Assembly (NCBI RefSeq): GCF_031547805.1
Contig: NZ_JAVBRQ010000032.1
Coordinates: forward strand, 1 to 64,000
Direction: 5' to 3'
Length of the DNA stretch: 64,000 nucleotides
From: Desulfobulbus sp031547805
GTDB lineage: Bacteria; Desulfobacterota; Desulfobulbia; Desulfobulbales; Desulfobulbaceae
Shown here one piece after another: positions 27,283 through 35,786 of the stretch (positions within the stretch are counted from its first letter, which is position 1; every line of letters starts with the position of its first letter). Position numbers and translations under genes: made by a program. The notes under the pieces were generated by a model. It was not told the origin of the DNA. It made no database searches and was given only the letters and a program-made list of their open reading frames with translations.

Positions 27283-28965
27283 ATGCCCAAACTCAGCGGC
27301 GCCCAGATCATTATCAACCAATTGGAACGACAAGGGATTCGGTTGGTTGCCGGCATTCCCGGCGGAGCCAACCTACCCCTGTACGACGCCTTGGCCCGCA
27401 GCACGACCATCCGCCACGTCCTTGCCCGCCACGAACAGGGCGCGGGGTTCATCGCCCAGGGCATGGCCCGGTCCACCGGCCGGCCGGCGGTCTGTTTCGC
27501 CACTTCCGGCCCCGGCGCCACCAACATCCTGACCGCCTTGGCCGACGCCTATCTCGATTCGATCCCGATGGTTTGCATTACCGGCCAGGTTGCCCGTTCC
27601 CTGCTCGGCACCGATGCCTTCCAGGAGGTCGATACCTACGGCATGTCCATGCCGATCACCAAGCACAACTACATGGCTCGCTCGGCCGCCGAGCTGCTGA
27701 CCATCGTGCCCAAGGCCTTCCGTCTGGCCGGGTCGGGCCGGCCCGGTCCGGTGCTGATCGACGTGCCCAAGGACGTGCAGACCGAAATGGTGGAGTTTGC
27801 CGCCTGGCCGGAACCCTGTCCGGCCGCCGATCACAGGCCCGGCGATCTGCAATCGGTTGCGCAGGCGGCAGCGATGATCAACGAAGCGGTCCGGCCGGTC
27901 CTGTATCTGGGCGGCGGCGTCATCCACGCCGGGGCGGCGGCCGAGGCCAGGCAACTGGCGGAACAATCGTCCATCCCCACGGTCATGACCCTGATGGGAT
28001 TGGGCATCCTGCCCACAGACCATCCGCTGTCGCTCGGCATGCTTGGCATGCACGCCTGCCGCGCCACCAATCTGGCCATGGAGGAGTGCGATCTGCTGAT
28101 TGCCGCCGGGGTCCGTTTCGACGACCGAGCCACCGGCCGAATCAACGCCTTTTGTCCGAATGCCAAGATCATTCACGTCGATATCGATGCCAGCGAAATC
28201 GGCAAGATACGATTGGCCGACGCGGGCATCACCGGCGATGCCCGGCATGCCTTTACCGGTCTGCTGCCCTTGGTTCAGTCCCGGCCGCGTCGCCAGTGGA
28301 ACGACCGCATCCAGCAACTGCAAAAGGATTTCCCCCGGTTCCCGCCGCAGAGTTTCGCCCCGGGCAAGCCGTTTCAGCTCATCCGCCGCATTGCCGAGCT
28401 GGCCGGTCCCGAAGCCCTGATCAGCACCGATGTCGGCAAGCACCAGATGTGGGTGGCGCAGAGCTATCCCTTTACCGTGCCGCGCCAGCTGCTCACCTCG
28501 GGCGGTTTGGGCACCATGGGCTTCGGCCTGCCGGCGGCCATCGGCGCCTCGCTCGCCTTTCCCGACCGACCGGTGGTCTGCTTCAGCGGCGACGGCAGCC
28601 TGCAGATGAATATCCAGGAATTGGCCACCGCGGTCGAGCAGCGCACCCCGGTCAAGATCGTGGTGCTCAACAATCAAAGTCTGGGGCTGGTGCGCCAGCA
28701 GCAGCGCCTTTTGTACGAACGCCACTATTTTGCCTCCTCCTACGGCATTGCCGTCGATTTCGCCGCCATTGCCCGCGGCTTCGGCATGCGCGCCTTCGAC
28801 CTCAGCGGCGCCGCCGACTCGGATTGCCTGCTGCGGGAGGCCATGGCCGAACCCGGTCCGTGCCTGATCAACGCGCCGATCGACATCGAAGAGGAAGTAA
28901 CCCCCATGGTGCCGCCAGGCGCCGCCAACACCACCATGATAGGAGACGATCATGCCAGCAACTGA
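27283..28965 (+). CDS. ilvB: Acetolactate synthase, catalytic (large) subunit
   Basis: A 560-residue ThDP enzyme that makes 2-acetolactate or 2-aceto-2-hydroxybutyrate, first common step of valine, leucine and isoleucine synthesis. GIPGGANLPLYDAL and RHEQGAGFIAQGMARSTG near the N-terminus hold the ThDP-activating Glu. TSGPGATNILTALADAYLDS and the FAD-binding central domain follow. The ThDP motif reads GDGSLQMNIQELATAVEQ, ending in the N-N-Q segment LNNQSLGLV. CAGGAGG nine bases before the ATG at 27283 fixes the start. The ilvN start lies inside its last codons. Confidence 0.96.
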   Translation: MPKLSGAQIIINQLERQGIRLVAGIPGGANLPLYDALARSTTIRHVLARHEQGAGFIAQGMARSTGRPAVCFATSGPGATNILTALADAYLDSIPMVCITGQVARSLLGTDAFQEVDTYGMSMPITKHNYMARSAAELLTIVPKAFRLAGSGRPGPVLIDVPKDVQTEMVEFAAWPEPCPAADHRPGDLQSVAQAAAMINEAVRPVLYLGGGVIHAGAAAEARQLAEQSSIPTVMTLMGLGILPTDHPLSLGMLGMHACRATNLAMEECDLLIAAGVRFDDRATGRINAFCPNAKIIHVDIDASEIGKIRLADAGITGDARHAFTGLLPLVQSRPRRQWNDRIQQLQKDFPRFPPQSFAPGKPFQLIRRIAELAGPEALISTDVGKHQMWVAQSYPFTVPRQLLTSGGLGTMGFGLPAAIGASLAFPDRPVVCFSGDGSLQMNIQELATAVEQRTPVKIVVLNNQSLGLVRQQQRLLYERHYFASSYGIAVDFAAIARGFGMRAFDLSGAADSDCLLREAMAEPGPCLINAPIDIEEEVTPMVPPGAANTTMIGDDHASN

Positions 28966-29296
28966 CGCCGGCCACGCCGACCACACCGATCGCATGGCGG
29001 CGATGCCCGCCGGTTCCACGACCATCCTGCGCCTGACGGTCAACAACCATCCGGGCGTCATGCTCCAGATCTGCGGCCTTTTCGCCCGCCGCGCCTTCAA
29101 CCTCGAAGGGATTTTATGCACCGCCATCGGCCGGGGCGACACCAGCCGCATCTGGCTGACGGTCGATGCCACCGATAAACTCGACCAGATCGTCAAGCAA
29201 CTGGCCAAGCTGGAAGACGTATTGGTGATCGAGGAGCGGCCCGAAGCCCGCGAACAAGTGGGGACCATGGCGGCGATGATGGCTCGCATCGATTGA
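28952..29296 (+). CDS. ilvN: Acetolactate synthase, regulatory (small) subunit
   Basis: A 114-residue ACT-domain subunit that confers valine feedback inhibition and raises activity of IlvB. The ACT core is seen as LRLTVNNHPGVMLQICGLFARRAFNLEG, with the Gly and Asn positions that bind valine in homologues, then RIWLTVDATDKLDQIVKQLAKL. Short form, as in E. coli IlvN, without the C-terminal domain of IlvH. Its ATG overlaps ilvB by 14 bases, with TAGGAG upstream. Confidence 0.93.
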   Translation: MPATDAGHADHTDRMAAMPAGSTTILRLTVNNHPGVMLQICGLFARRAFNLEGILCTAIGRGDTSRIWLTVDATDKLDQIVKQLAKLEDVLVIEERPEAREQVGTMAAMMARID

Positions 29297-29324
29297 GAGG
29301 AAGGCGGGCGTGTGGCCGGAGCCG

Positions 29325-29353
29325 TTGACAAACCGGCCGATCCACGCTAGAAA
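29325..29353 (+). promoter_or_regulatory. Promoter of the aminotransferase leader transcript
   Basis: Consensus TTGACA (29325-29330), 17-base spacer, TAGAAA (29348-29353), beginning 29 bases after the ilvN stop. Transcription would start near 29360, giving a leader of about 270 bases before the aminotransferase ATG. Confidence 0.7.
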
Positions 29354-29404
29354 GCGATCAAGGTGTTAAACCGCAACCTCCGCGTATTCAGCAGGATAGC
29401 CCCC

Positions 29405-29473
29405 ATGATGAAACGACAGAGCGTGGCCGCGGCGGCGATGAACCCAGTTCATTGGCGACCGCTTGCCGCGTAA
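29405..29473 (+). CDS. Candidate alanine leader peptide
   Basis: A 22-codon frame: MMKRQSVAAAAMNPVHWRPL then Ala-Ala and TAA. Codons 8-11 are four consecutive Ala codons (GCC GCG GCG GCG), and the last two codons are Ala again. AGGA at 29393-29396 is eight bases from the ATG. It sits between a consensus promoter and an intrinsic terminator, 160 bases upstream of an alanine-type aminotransferase gene. The layout is that of an amino-acid attenuator leader, here reading charged tRNA-Ala. Confidence 0.75.
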   Translation: MMKRQSVAAAAMNPVHWRPLAA

Positions 29474-29537
29474 CCCGCAGCAGAGAAATATTTAAACCGC
29501 TCGCCATGGACTGAGACTTCGGTCCATGGCGTTTTTT
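29447..29537 (+). terminator. Aminotransferase attenuator: terminator and competing antiterminator
   Basis: Terminator: CGCCATGGAC (29502-29511), ten-base loop, GTCCATGGCG (29522-29531), then six T (29532-29537). Antiterminator: GTTCATTGGCG at 29447-29457, within the leader peptide just after the Ala run, can pair with the terminator's left arm over ten base pairs with one G-U and one bulged T. Formation of one structure blocks the other. Confidence 0.75.
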
Positions 29538-29540
29538 GGG

Positions 29541-29570
29541 CAGCCTGGACCGAACGGTTCAGGCTGTTTT
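29541..29570 (+). terminator. Second terminator-like hairpin ahead of the aminotransferase
   Basis: CAGCCTGGACC (29541-29551), loop GAAC, GGTTCAGGCTG (29556-29566) with one G-U pair, then TTTT. It follows the attenuator by three bases and may reinforce termination or be a backup. Confidence 0.55.
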
Positions 29571-29633
29571 GCTTTGGGGACCGCGTCGCCGCGCCCCGCA
29601 TCCCTGGCGCCGGGCAATCTACAGGAGAACACC

Positions 29634-30881
29634 ATGAGCAACGACGTGACCATCCGCTTTGCCGAACGCATGCAGCAGCTGCCGCCCTATTTGTTCGGCA
29701 TGATCAACAAAATTAAAATGGAAAAACGGTGGGAAGGCATCGATGTCATCGACCTGGGCATGGGCAATCCCATGGACCCGACTCCGGGCAAGGTGACCGA
29801 GAAACTCTGCGAGGTGGCGGTCGATCCCAAGACCCACCGCTATCCGGTCGCCGGCGGCATGAAAAACCTCAAACGGGAGATCGCCCTCTATTACAAACGC
29901 AAATACGGGGTGGGGCTGAACGGCGAGGACGACGTCATCTGCACCATCGGCTCCAAGGAGGGCATTTCCCACCTCTGCCTGGCCCTGCTCGGACCGGGCG
30001 ACACCGTCCTGGTGCCGTCGCCGTTCTTTCCGATCCACGTGTACGCCGCGGTCATCGCCGGGGCCAGCGTGCTCCGCTTCCCTTTGGGTTCGGAAGAGGC
30101 GTTTCTCCGCCAGGTGAGCACCATGTGCCAGTCGCTCTATCCCCAGCCGAAATTGGTGATGCTCAATTACCCCCACAACCCCACCGGCACCTTGGCCTCC
30201 AGGGACTTTTTCGTCGAGATGATCAAGCTGGCCAAGCGTCACAACTTCATGGTGATCAACGATTTCGCCTACGGCCAGATCATTTACGACGGCCTGGCCG
30301 CGCCCTCGCTGCTTGAAATTCCGGGCGCGCTCGAGGTGGGGGTCGAATTCGGCTCCTTTTCCAAATCCTACAACATGGCTGGCTGGCGGTTGGGCTACTG
30401 TGTGGGCAACAGGGAGATGGTCGGCGGCCTGGCTAAGATCAAGGGCTATTACGATTACGGCATCTTCTCGGCCATCCAGGTGGCGGGTATCGTGGCCATG
30501 CGCGACTGCGACGACACCATTATCGAGCAGGTGGCGATCTACCAGAAGCGGCGGGACGTGCTTTGCGAGGGCTTGGCCCGGATGGGGTGGGAGGTGGAGA
30601 AGCCCAGAGCCGGCATGTTCGTCTGGGTGCGCATTCCCGAGCCCTTTGCCGGAATGGGTTCGATCCGCTTTTCCATCGAGATGATGAACCGGGCCAACGT
30701 GGCGGTTGCGCCCGGCGCCGGGTTCGGCGAGGAGGGCGACGGCTACCTGCGCCTGGCCCTGGTGGAAAACGAAAACCGCATCCGCCAGGCGCTCAAGCAA
30801 ATGAAGCGGGCCCTGGTGGAAATCGAGCAGGAGGTCAAGGCCGGGACCTTCGTGCTTGCACCGGCAGGGGCGGCGGCTTAA
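29634..30881 (+). CDS. PLP-dependent aminotransferase, AlaC-like
   Basis: A 415-residue class I/II aminotransferase close to AlaC/YfdZ alanine transaminases. IDLGMGNPMDPTPGKVTEKL is the N-terminal substrate region; YPVAGGMKNLKREIALYYKR follows. LNYPHNPTGTLA holds the PLP-contact Asn, NDFAYGQI the Asp and Tyr, and SFSKSYNMAGWRLGYCVGN the Schiff-base lysine with the phosphate-binding Arg. It should interconvert pyruvate plus glutamate and alanine plus 2-oxoglutarate; other acceptors are possible. ACAGGAG precedes the ATG at 29634. The upstream leader carries a candidate alanine attenuator, which independently supports an alanine biosynthetic role. It lies just behind ilvBN, which also draws on pyruvate. 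Confidence 0.92.
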   Translation: MSNDVTIRFAERMQQLPPYLFGMINKIKMEKRWEGIDVIDLGMGNPMDPTPGKVTEKLCEVAVDPKTHRYPVAGGMKNLKREIALYYKRKYGVGLNGEDDVICTIGSKEGISHLCLALLGPGDTVLVPSPFFPIHVYAAVIAGASVLRFPLGSEEAFLRQVSTMCQSLYPQPKLVMLNYPHNPTGTLASRDFFVEMIKLAKRHNFMVINDFAYGQIIYDGLAAPSLLEIPGALEVGVEFGSFSKSYNMAGWRLGYCVGNREMVGGLAKIKGYYDYGIFSAIQVAGIVAMRDCDDTIIEQVAIYQKRRDVLCEGLARMGWEVEKPRAGMFVWVRIPEPFAGMGSIRFSIEMMNRANVAVAPGAGFGEEGDGYLRLALVENENRIRQALKQMKRALVEIEQEVKAGTFVLAPAGAAA

Positions 30882-30902
30882 GCCGCCGGTGGCGCCCGTT
30901 TT

Positions 30903-31556
30903 CTACCCCGTCGTCTCGTTGAGCAAGGCCCGCCAGCGGCGGATGTTCTCCTCGTTCAACTCCCGCTCCTGCTGCCGGTCGAGCACCCGGCCGGCCGGCT
31001 GCATGCCGGCATCGTCGCCGACGGTGCCGAACACCATGTTGGCGCCGGTATGGAGCCAGGCCCCGCGGAAAGGGAAAATGCGAAAGGCGCTCAAGAGCCC
31101 GACCGCATCCTGGTGCGGCAGCGACTGGTCGAGGATGAAGAAGTGCCCGCCCCCGATGACATCCAGGGCGACAAAACCTCCGGGCGGGTGGAGTTCCCTG
31201 ATCCAGAAAAGGGAAAACCGGGCCTGGACCATGCCGGCCAGCAGGGCATGCTCGTCGCTGCCCGGCTGGGCGCGTTTGCGGTTGAACATCTGTTGGACCA
31301 GGGAGATCCCGCGCGGCTGGTGCATGTAGATCAGGTAATCCTGGAAAATTTCCGCCTCCAGTTCGTGGGCGATGGCCACGCCGGTCCTGCCGTTTTGGCG
31401 GCTGAGCATGCCCAGCCGCCGGGCGCAGGACTTGATGTCCTCCTTGCCGGCCAGTCGGGCGATGCGCGCGTGCAGGCCGGACATCAACGGCCATAGGCGC
31501 TGGTAGTCGACGATCAGTTGATCGAGATGGGCGGGGACAACGGAACGATCATCCAC
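30903..31556 (-). CDS. Conserved hypothetical protein
   Basis: A 217-residue soluble protein started at a GTG with GGAGGTTG seven bases upstream. It is mostly helical in the first half (DQLIVDYQRLWPLMSGLHAR) and has a hydrophobic beta-rich middle (GGFVALDVIGGGHFFILDQS). I do not recognise a domain or catalytic motif. It converges with the aminotransferase gene and is divergent from the hemolysin III-like gene. Confidence 0.7.
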   Translation of the reverse strand: MDDRSVVPAHLDQLIVDYQRLWPLMSGLHARIARLAGKEDIKSCARRLGMLSRQNGRTGVAIAHELEAEIFQDYLIYMHQPRGISLVQQMFNRKRAQPGSDEHALLAGMVQARFSLFWIRELHPPGGFVALDVIGGGHFFILDQSLPHQDAVGLLSAFRIFPFRGAWLHTGANMVFGTVGDDAGMQPAGRVLDRQQERELNEENIRRWRALLNETTG

Positions 31557-31793
31557 GGGACAACCTCCGGGCTCGGGTGCGCGGTGAGGGGAAGGTGCGG
31601 ATCGTTGCCACGGCTCGGTCCGCGTTGGCCGCCAACCATACCATATCTTCGGGTTTTGTACAGGCCGCTGGCACCGTTGGACGCACCCGGCGGCACGGTC
31701 GGTCGCAGGAATGCGGTGGACAAGCAGGGGGAAGCGCGCTACAGTTTCGACAAAATGGGAGTCATTCTTTTTTTAAACCAATTCCATAAGCCC

Positions 31794-32462
31794 ATGGCGC
31801 ACGCATCTTCTCTTTCCCGATACAGCAAAGGCGAGGAAATCGCCAACAGCCTCACCCATGGCCTGGGGGCTCTGCTGGCTGCCGCCGGTCTCGTGGTGCT
31901 CATCTGTTTCGCGGCCGCGCACGGAGATGCCTGGCATGTGGTCAGCTGCTCGATCTTCGGCGCCGCCCTGTTTTTGCTCTATCTGGCCTCGACCCTGTAT
32001 CACGCGGTTTTCCATCCCGGCGCCAAGGCCATCCTGCGCATCCTCGATCACGCGGCCATCCTGGTGCTGATCGCCGGCACCTATACCCCCTTCACCCTGG
32101 TCAGCCTGCGGGGACCGTGGGGTTGGAGCCTGTTCGGCCTGATCTGGGGCTTGGCGGTGGCGGGCATCTTGATCGAAACCACCCGGCTCAGGCGGTTTAG
32201 GGGCTGGCTGATTGCACTCTACGTGATCATGGGCTGGGCGGTGGTGGCCGCCACCCGGCCGATGGTGGCCAATGTGGCCAGCGGCGGCCTCTGGCTGCTG
32301 CTCGCCGGCGGCCTGGCCTACACCGGCGGCATTGCCTTCTATCTGTGGCGGCGCCTGCCGTACCACCACGCCATTTGGCATCTTTTTGTCCTGGCCGGCA
32401 GTGTTCTGCACTATTTCGCCGTGCTCTTCTATGTCATCCCGCCGGCAGGCGGCCCGGGATGA
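31794..32462 (+). CDS. Hemolysin III / YqfA-type membrane protein
   Basis: A 222-residue seven-helix membrane protein of the HlyIII/PAQR-like family. Hallmarks are YSKGEEIANSLTHGLGALL at the N-terminus, the STLYHAVFHPGAKAILRILDH segment with the conserved Ser, His and Asp residues of the proposed metal site, and the final HAIWHLFVLAGSVLHYFAV with two more His. The name reflects early haemolysin assays; physiological role is uncertain. The frame is open from 31518; ATG 31794 begins at the usual family N-terminus, ATG 31755 is an alternative. Confidence 0.88.
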   Translation: MAHASSLSRYSKGEEIANSLTHGLGALLAAAGLVVLICFAAAHGDAWHVVSCSIFGAALFLLYLASTLYHAVFHPGAKAILRILDHAAILVLIAGTYTPFTLVSLRGPWGWSLFGLIWGLAVAGILIETTRLRRFRGWLIALYVIMGWAVVAATRPMVANVASGGLWLLLAGGLAYTGGIAFYLWRRLPYHHAIWHLFVLAGSVLHYFAVLFYVIPPAGGPG

Positions 32463-32521
32463 CGAGGCCGGTCGAGGCGGGCCAAGGTGAGCGCCCGACA
32501 GATCACGACAAGGAAGCACCC

Positions 32522-33361
32522 ATGACCGATGACAGCGCCTTCCTGCAGGCCCTCAAAAAACACATCGAGGCGAAACAGCTCTCCCTGCCGATCTTCGATC
32601 CCGTTTCCATGCGTCTTCAGCAGGAACTGCTGAAAAAGGATCCCAGTCTGGCAGCCATCGAAAAACTGATCTGCGCCGATCAGTCGCTCTCCAGCCAACT
32701 GCTCAAGATCGCCAACTCATCGGTCTACCGGGGGCTGGTCGACAGCACCACCGTCCGTTCCGCCCTGATCCGGCTGGGCATTTCGGAAGTGTTCCGGATC
32801 GTGCTGACCAATGTCAGCCGGAAATCGTTCAGCGACCGCGATCGCCAGATCGACGGCATCATGAAAAGACTGTGGCAGCATTCCATGGGCTGCGCCTTTG
32901 CCGCCGGCATGCTCTCCAACAGCCTCGATTTCGGCGTTTTTCAGCAGGAGGCCTTCTTCGCCGGCCTGCTGCACGACATCGGCAAGCTGCTTATCCTGAA
33001 GGTGATTTCCGATAAAAAACGGACCAGCAAGGCCCTGAACGTCGGCGTGCCCTTGCTGCTCGAAGCCATGGACCAGCTCCACGCCGAGCAGGGCTACCGG
33101 TTGTTGTGCCAGATCCAAATGCCGGAGACCTTTGCCCTGGTCGCCCGCGACCACCATCTCGAGGAATTCGCTTCCGACAACTACATCCTCATCCTGGTGC
33201 GCATCGCCAACCATATCTGCCATCAGATGGGCATCGGCCTGCGGCACGACCCGGACCTCGACCTGCTGGCGCTGCCGGAGGCGGTCCACCTGGGCCTTTC
33301 CCGCACCGAGGTGGACAATGTGCAGGATTTCCTGGCCACCACCTCCGGCCTCTTCGCCTGA
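32522..33361 (+). CDS. HDOD-domain signalling protein
   Basis: A 279-residue HDOD protein, same length as the one at 24066 but only distantly similar. DQSLSSQLLKIANSSVYRG and STTVRSALIRLGISEVFRIV give the family pattern; the HD-like core is FFAGLLHDIGKLLILKVI. The C-terminal YILILVRIANHICHQMG continues the helical bundle. AAGGA precedes the ATG at 32522. It follows the hemolysin III-like gene by about 60 bases and may be co-transcribed. Confidence 0.88.
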   Translation: MTDDSAFLQALKKHIEAKQLSLPIFDPVSMRLQQELLKKDPSLAAIEKLICADQSLSSQLLKIANSSVYRGLVDSTTVRSALIRLGISEVFRIVLTNVSRKSFSDRDRQIDGIMKRLWQHSMGCAFAAGMLSNSLDFGVFQQEAFFAGLLHDIGKLLILKVISDKKRTSKALNVGVPLLLEAMDQLHAEQGYRLLCQIQMPETFALVARDHHLEEFASDNYILILVRIANHICHQMGIGLRHDPDLDLLALPEAVHLGLSRTEVDNVQDFLATTSGLFA

Positions 33362-33376
33362 ACCGCAAGCCGTAGC

Positions 33377-34303
33377 CTACTCCGCCCCGCCGGCGGGCAA
33401 TGGTTGCGGCGCCTCCCCGTGAAACGAATTCTCATCCTCGATCGGTTCGAGATGGGTGGTGATGTTCGCCTCGCCCAGGGCTTGGCCCAGCGCCTGCTCG
33501 AAATCCTCGGCCAGGTGGTGGGCATCGTGGACCGTCCAGTCGCCGGGCACCAGCACGTGCACGGAAATGAAACGCTGGGCCGCCGCCTGCCGGGTGCGCA
33601 AGGCGTGGAAGGCCACCCCCTTGGCCCTGAATGCCGTCATTGTCCGCTCGATCGTCTCCTGCTCCTCCGCCGGCAGGCCCGCATCCATCAAGCCGTCCAC
33701 TGACCGCCGGATCAAGGCGATCCCCGTCCACACGATATTGGCACTGACCAGCAGGGCCACGATCGGGTCCAGCTCCGACCATCCGGTCACCATCACCAAA
33801 CCGATCCCGACCACGACCCCGGCCGATGTCACCACGTCGGTGAACAGGTGCCGGCCATCGGCCTCGAGGGTGATCGAATTGTACCGCCGGCCCGCGTTGA
33901 GCAGGATGCGCGCCACCACCAGATTGATCGCCGACGCCGCCACCGAAACCGCCAGACCGATGCCGATCTGCTCCAGGGGACGCGGGTGGAGGAGCCGCTC
34001 GATGGCGGTGACGGCGATTCCCCCCGCAGCCAGGATGATGAGCGCCCCCTCGGTGCCGCTGGAAAAGTATTCCGCCTTGCCGTGGCCGGATGGGTGCTTG
34101 TCGTCGGCGGCCTGCGCTGCCCACGACAGCATCCCCAGAGCCATCAGGGCGCCGAAGAGATTGACCACCGACTCGACCGCATCGGAAAGCAACCCTACCG
34201 ACCCGGTCATCAGGTAGGCCGTCAGTTTCAGAAGAATGGTGGCGATGGCCGCCGCAATGGAGATCCAGGCATAACGGGTCAGGGGCGGCCGCTGGGCTGT
34301 CAT
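33377..34303 (-). CDS. Cation diffusion facilitator family metal exporter
   Basis: A 308-residue CDF transporter exporting divalent metals such as zinc, iron or manganese in exchange for protons. Helix 2 carries GLLSDAVESVVN and helix 5 ADGRHLFTDVVTS, which hold the transport-site acidic and His residues. SGHGKAEYFSSGTEGALIIL is typical of the loop between. The last 90 residues form the cytoplasmic ferredoxin-like domain (ISVHVLVPGDWTVHDAHHLA). AAGGAGG seven bases before the ATG at 34303 rejects the longer open frame. Metal specificity cannot be told. Confidence 0.93.
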   Translation of the reverse strand: MTAQRPPLTRYAWISIAAAIATILLKLTAYLMTGSVGLLSDAVESVVNLFGALMALGMLSWAAQAADDKHPSGHGKAEYFSSGTEGALIILAAGGIAVTAIERLLHPRPLEQIGIGLAVSVAASAINLVVARILLNAGRRYNSITLEADGRHLFTDVVTSAGVVVGIGLVMVTGWSELDPIVALLVSANIVWTGIALIRRSVDGLMDAGLPAEEQETIERTMTAFRAKGVAFHALRTRQAAAQRFISVHVLVPGDWTVHDAHHLAEDFEQALGQALGEANITTHLEPIEDENSFHGEAPQPLPAGGAE

Positions 34304-34508
34304 CTCTTGCCTCCTTGAAAAACGCGTGATTGCACAGGGGTACGGCGACGACGGGCGTGCTCGGACGTCCGGCGGCTGCCATGGTGGGGACCGCGTTGAA
34401 CCTACCACAGAGGCAGGGCTTCGTCAAAAGGAGGCCGTCGATCCGGGGAGATATCCCATGAGCATGGGACCGGGCAAGGCTGGGAGAGGGGGCGTGGCGG
34501 CAAAGGGG

Positions 34509-34549
34509 AAAAAAGAAAGGGCGGCCCGCGGGTTGCCGGGGCCGCCCTT
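34509..34549 (-). terminator. Intrinsic terminator of ackA
   Basis: Minus strand: AAGGGCGGCCC (34549-34539), 11-base loop, GGGCCGCCCTT (34527-34517), then TTCTTTTTT-like run. It begins five bases after the ackA stop. Confidence 0.85.
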
Positions 34550-34553
34550 GGGC

Positions 34554-35762
34554 TCAATTGCGGAGCACCTGGGCCATCTCCCGGGCAATGGCCAACTCCT
34601 CGTTGGTGGGAATGACAAATATCCGAACCGTGCTGTCCGGGGCGCTGATGCAGCGTGCCTCCTTCGAGCGCTGCCAGTTGCGTTCCGGGTCGAGCCGTAT
34701 CCCGAACGCCTCCAGCCCTTTGAGCGATTCGGCGCGGACAATGGGATCGTTCTCGCCGATGCCGGCGGTGAACACGATGCCGTCCACTCGGCCGAGCACC
34801 GCCATGAAGGCGCCGATGTACTTGCGGGTGCGGTAGGTCTGGACCTCCACCGCCAGCTTGGCCCGGACATCGCCTTCGGCCGCGGCCTTGTGGATGTCGC
34901 GCATGTCGTTCATGCCGCACAATCCCTTGAGCCCGGATTCCTTGTTGAGCAGGGCGTCAATGGCTTCCAGCTCCATCCCCTTGTTCTGCTTCAAAAACAG
35001 ATGCAGGGCCGGATCGACGTCGCCGGAGCGGGTGCCCATCACCAGCCCTTCCAGCGGGGTCATGCCCAGCGAGGTGTCGACGCTGCGCCCGTTTTCGATC
35101 GCGGTCATGGAGCAGCCGTTGCCGAGGTGGACGGTGATCAGGTTGCACTCGGGCAGTTGTTTGCCGAGCAGGCGGGCGCATTCCCCGGCCACGAACCGGT
35201 GCGAGGTGCCGTGGAAGCCGTAGCGGCGCACCCGGTCGGTTTCGTAGAGCTCGTAGGGGATGGCGTAGAGGTAGGCCCTGGGCGGCATGGTTTGGTGGAA
35301 GGCGGTGTCGAAGACCGCCACCTGGGGCACATGGGGAAAGATCTCCATGGCCACCCGGATGCCGTCCAGGTTGGCCGGATTGTGCAGGGGGGCCAGGGGG
35401 ATGTTGCGCTCCAGGGCCTGGAGCACCGGATCGGTGATCCGCATCGATCCGCTGAAGTCCTCGCCGCCGTGCACCACCCGGTGGCCGATGGCGCCGATTT
35501 CCGCGACATTGCAGATCACGCCGTCGGTCTTGTCGGTCAGGGTGGCGATCACCAGTTGCATGCCGCTGCGGTGGTCCGGAATGGGCTGTTCGATCACCGA
35601 GTCCAGTTCGTCGCTGGTGCCCGGAAAGGCGGTGTTCTTCAACCGGCCACCGGCCTCGCCGATCCGCTCGACCAGGCCAGTGGCCAGCACGGTTTCGGAC
35701 GCGCTCTCGATCACTTGGTATTTAATCGATGAACTCCCGGAATTGACGATGAAAAATTTCAT
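34554..35762 (-). CDS. ackA: Acetate kinase
   Basis: A 402-residue acetate kinase, the normal length, converting acetyl phosphate and ADP to acetate and ATP. Signatures: FIVNSGSSSIKY at the N-terminus, VAVFDTAFHQTMP, RRYGFHGTSHRFV with the catalytic His, HLGNGCSM, and FTAGIGENDPIVR. It closes the pta-ackA operon, 24 bases after pta, and is followed by a strong terminator. In this setting it makes ATP by substrate-level phosphorylation from lactate-derived acetyl-CoA. Confidence 0.97.
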   Translation of the reverse strand: MKFFIVNSGSSSIKYQVIESASETVLATGLVERIGEAGGRLKNTAFPGTSDELDSVIEQPIPDHRSGMQLVIATLTDKTDGVICNVAEIGAIGHRVVHGGEDFSGSMRITDPVLQALERNIPLAPLHNPANLDGIRVAMEIFPHVPQVAVFDTAFHQTMPPRAYLYAIPYELYETDRVRRYGFHGTSHRFVAGECARLLGKQLPECNLITVHLGNGCSMTAIENGRSVDTSLGMTPLEGLVMGTRSGDVDPALHLFLKQNKGMELEAIDALLNKESGLKGLCGMNDMRDIHKAAAEGDVRAKLAVEVQTYRTRKYIGAFMAVLGRVDGIVFTAGIGENDPIVRAESLKGLEAFGIRLDPERNWQRSKEARCISAPDSTVRIFVIPTNEELAIAREMAQVLRN

Positions 35763-35786
35763 GATGCCGTTCCTTGCGCAAGTCGT

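Noticed and set aside
29297..29633. A metabolite riboswitch in the aminotransferase leader
   Set aside because: No known aptamer pattern (SAM, glycine, TPP, lysine, T-box) is recognisable, whereas a leader peptide with an Ala run explains the structure.
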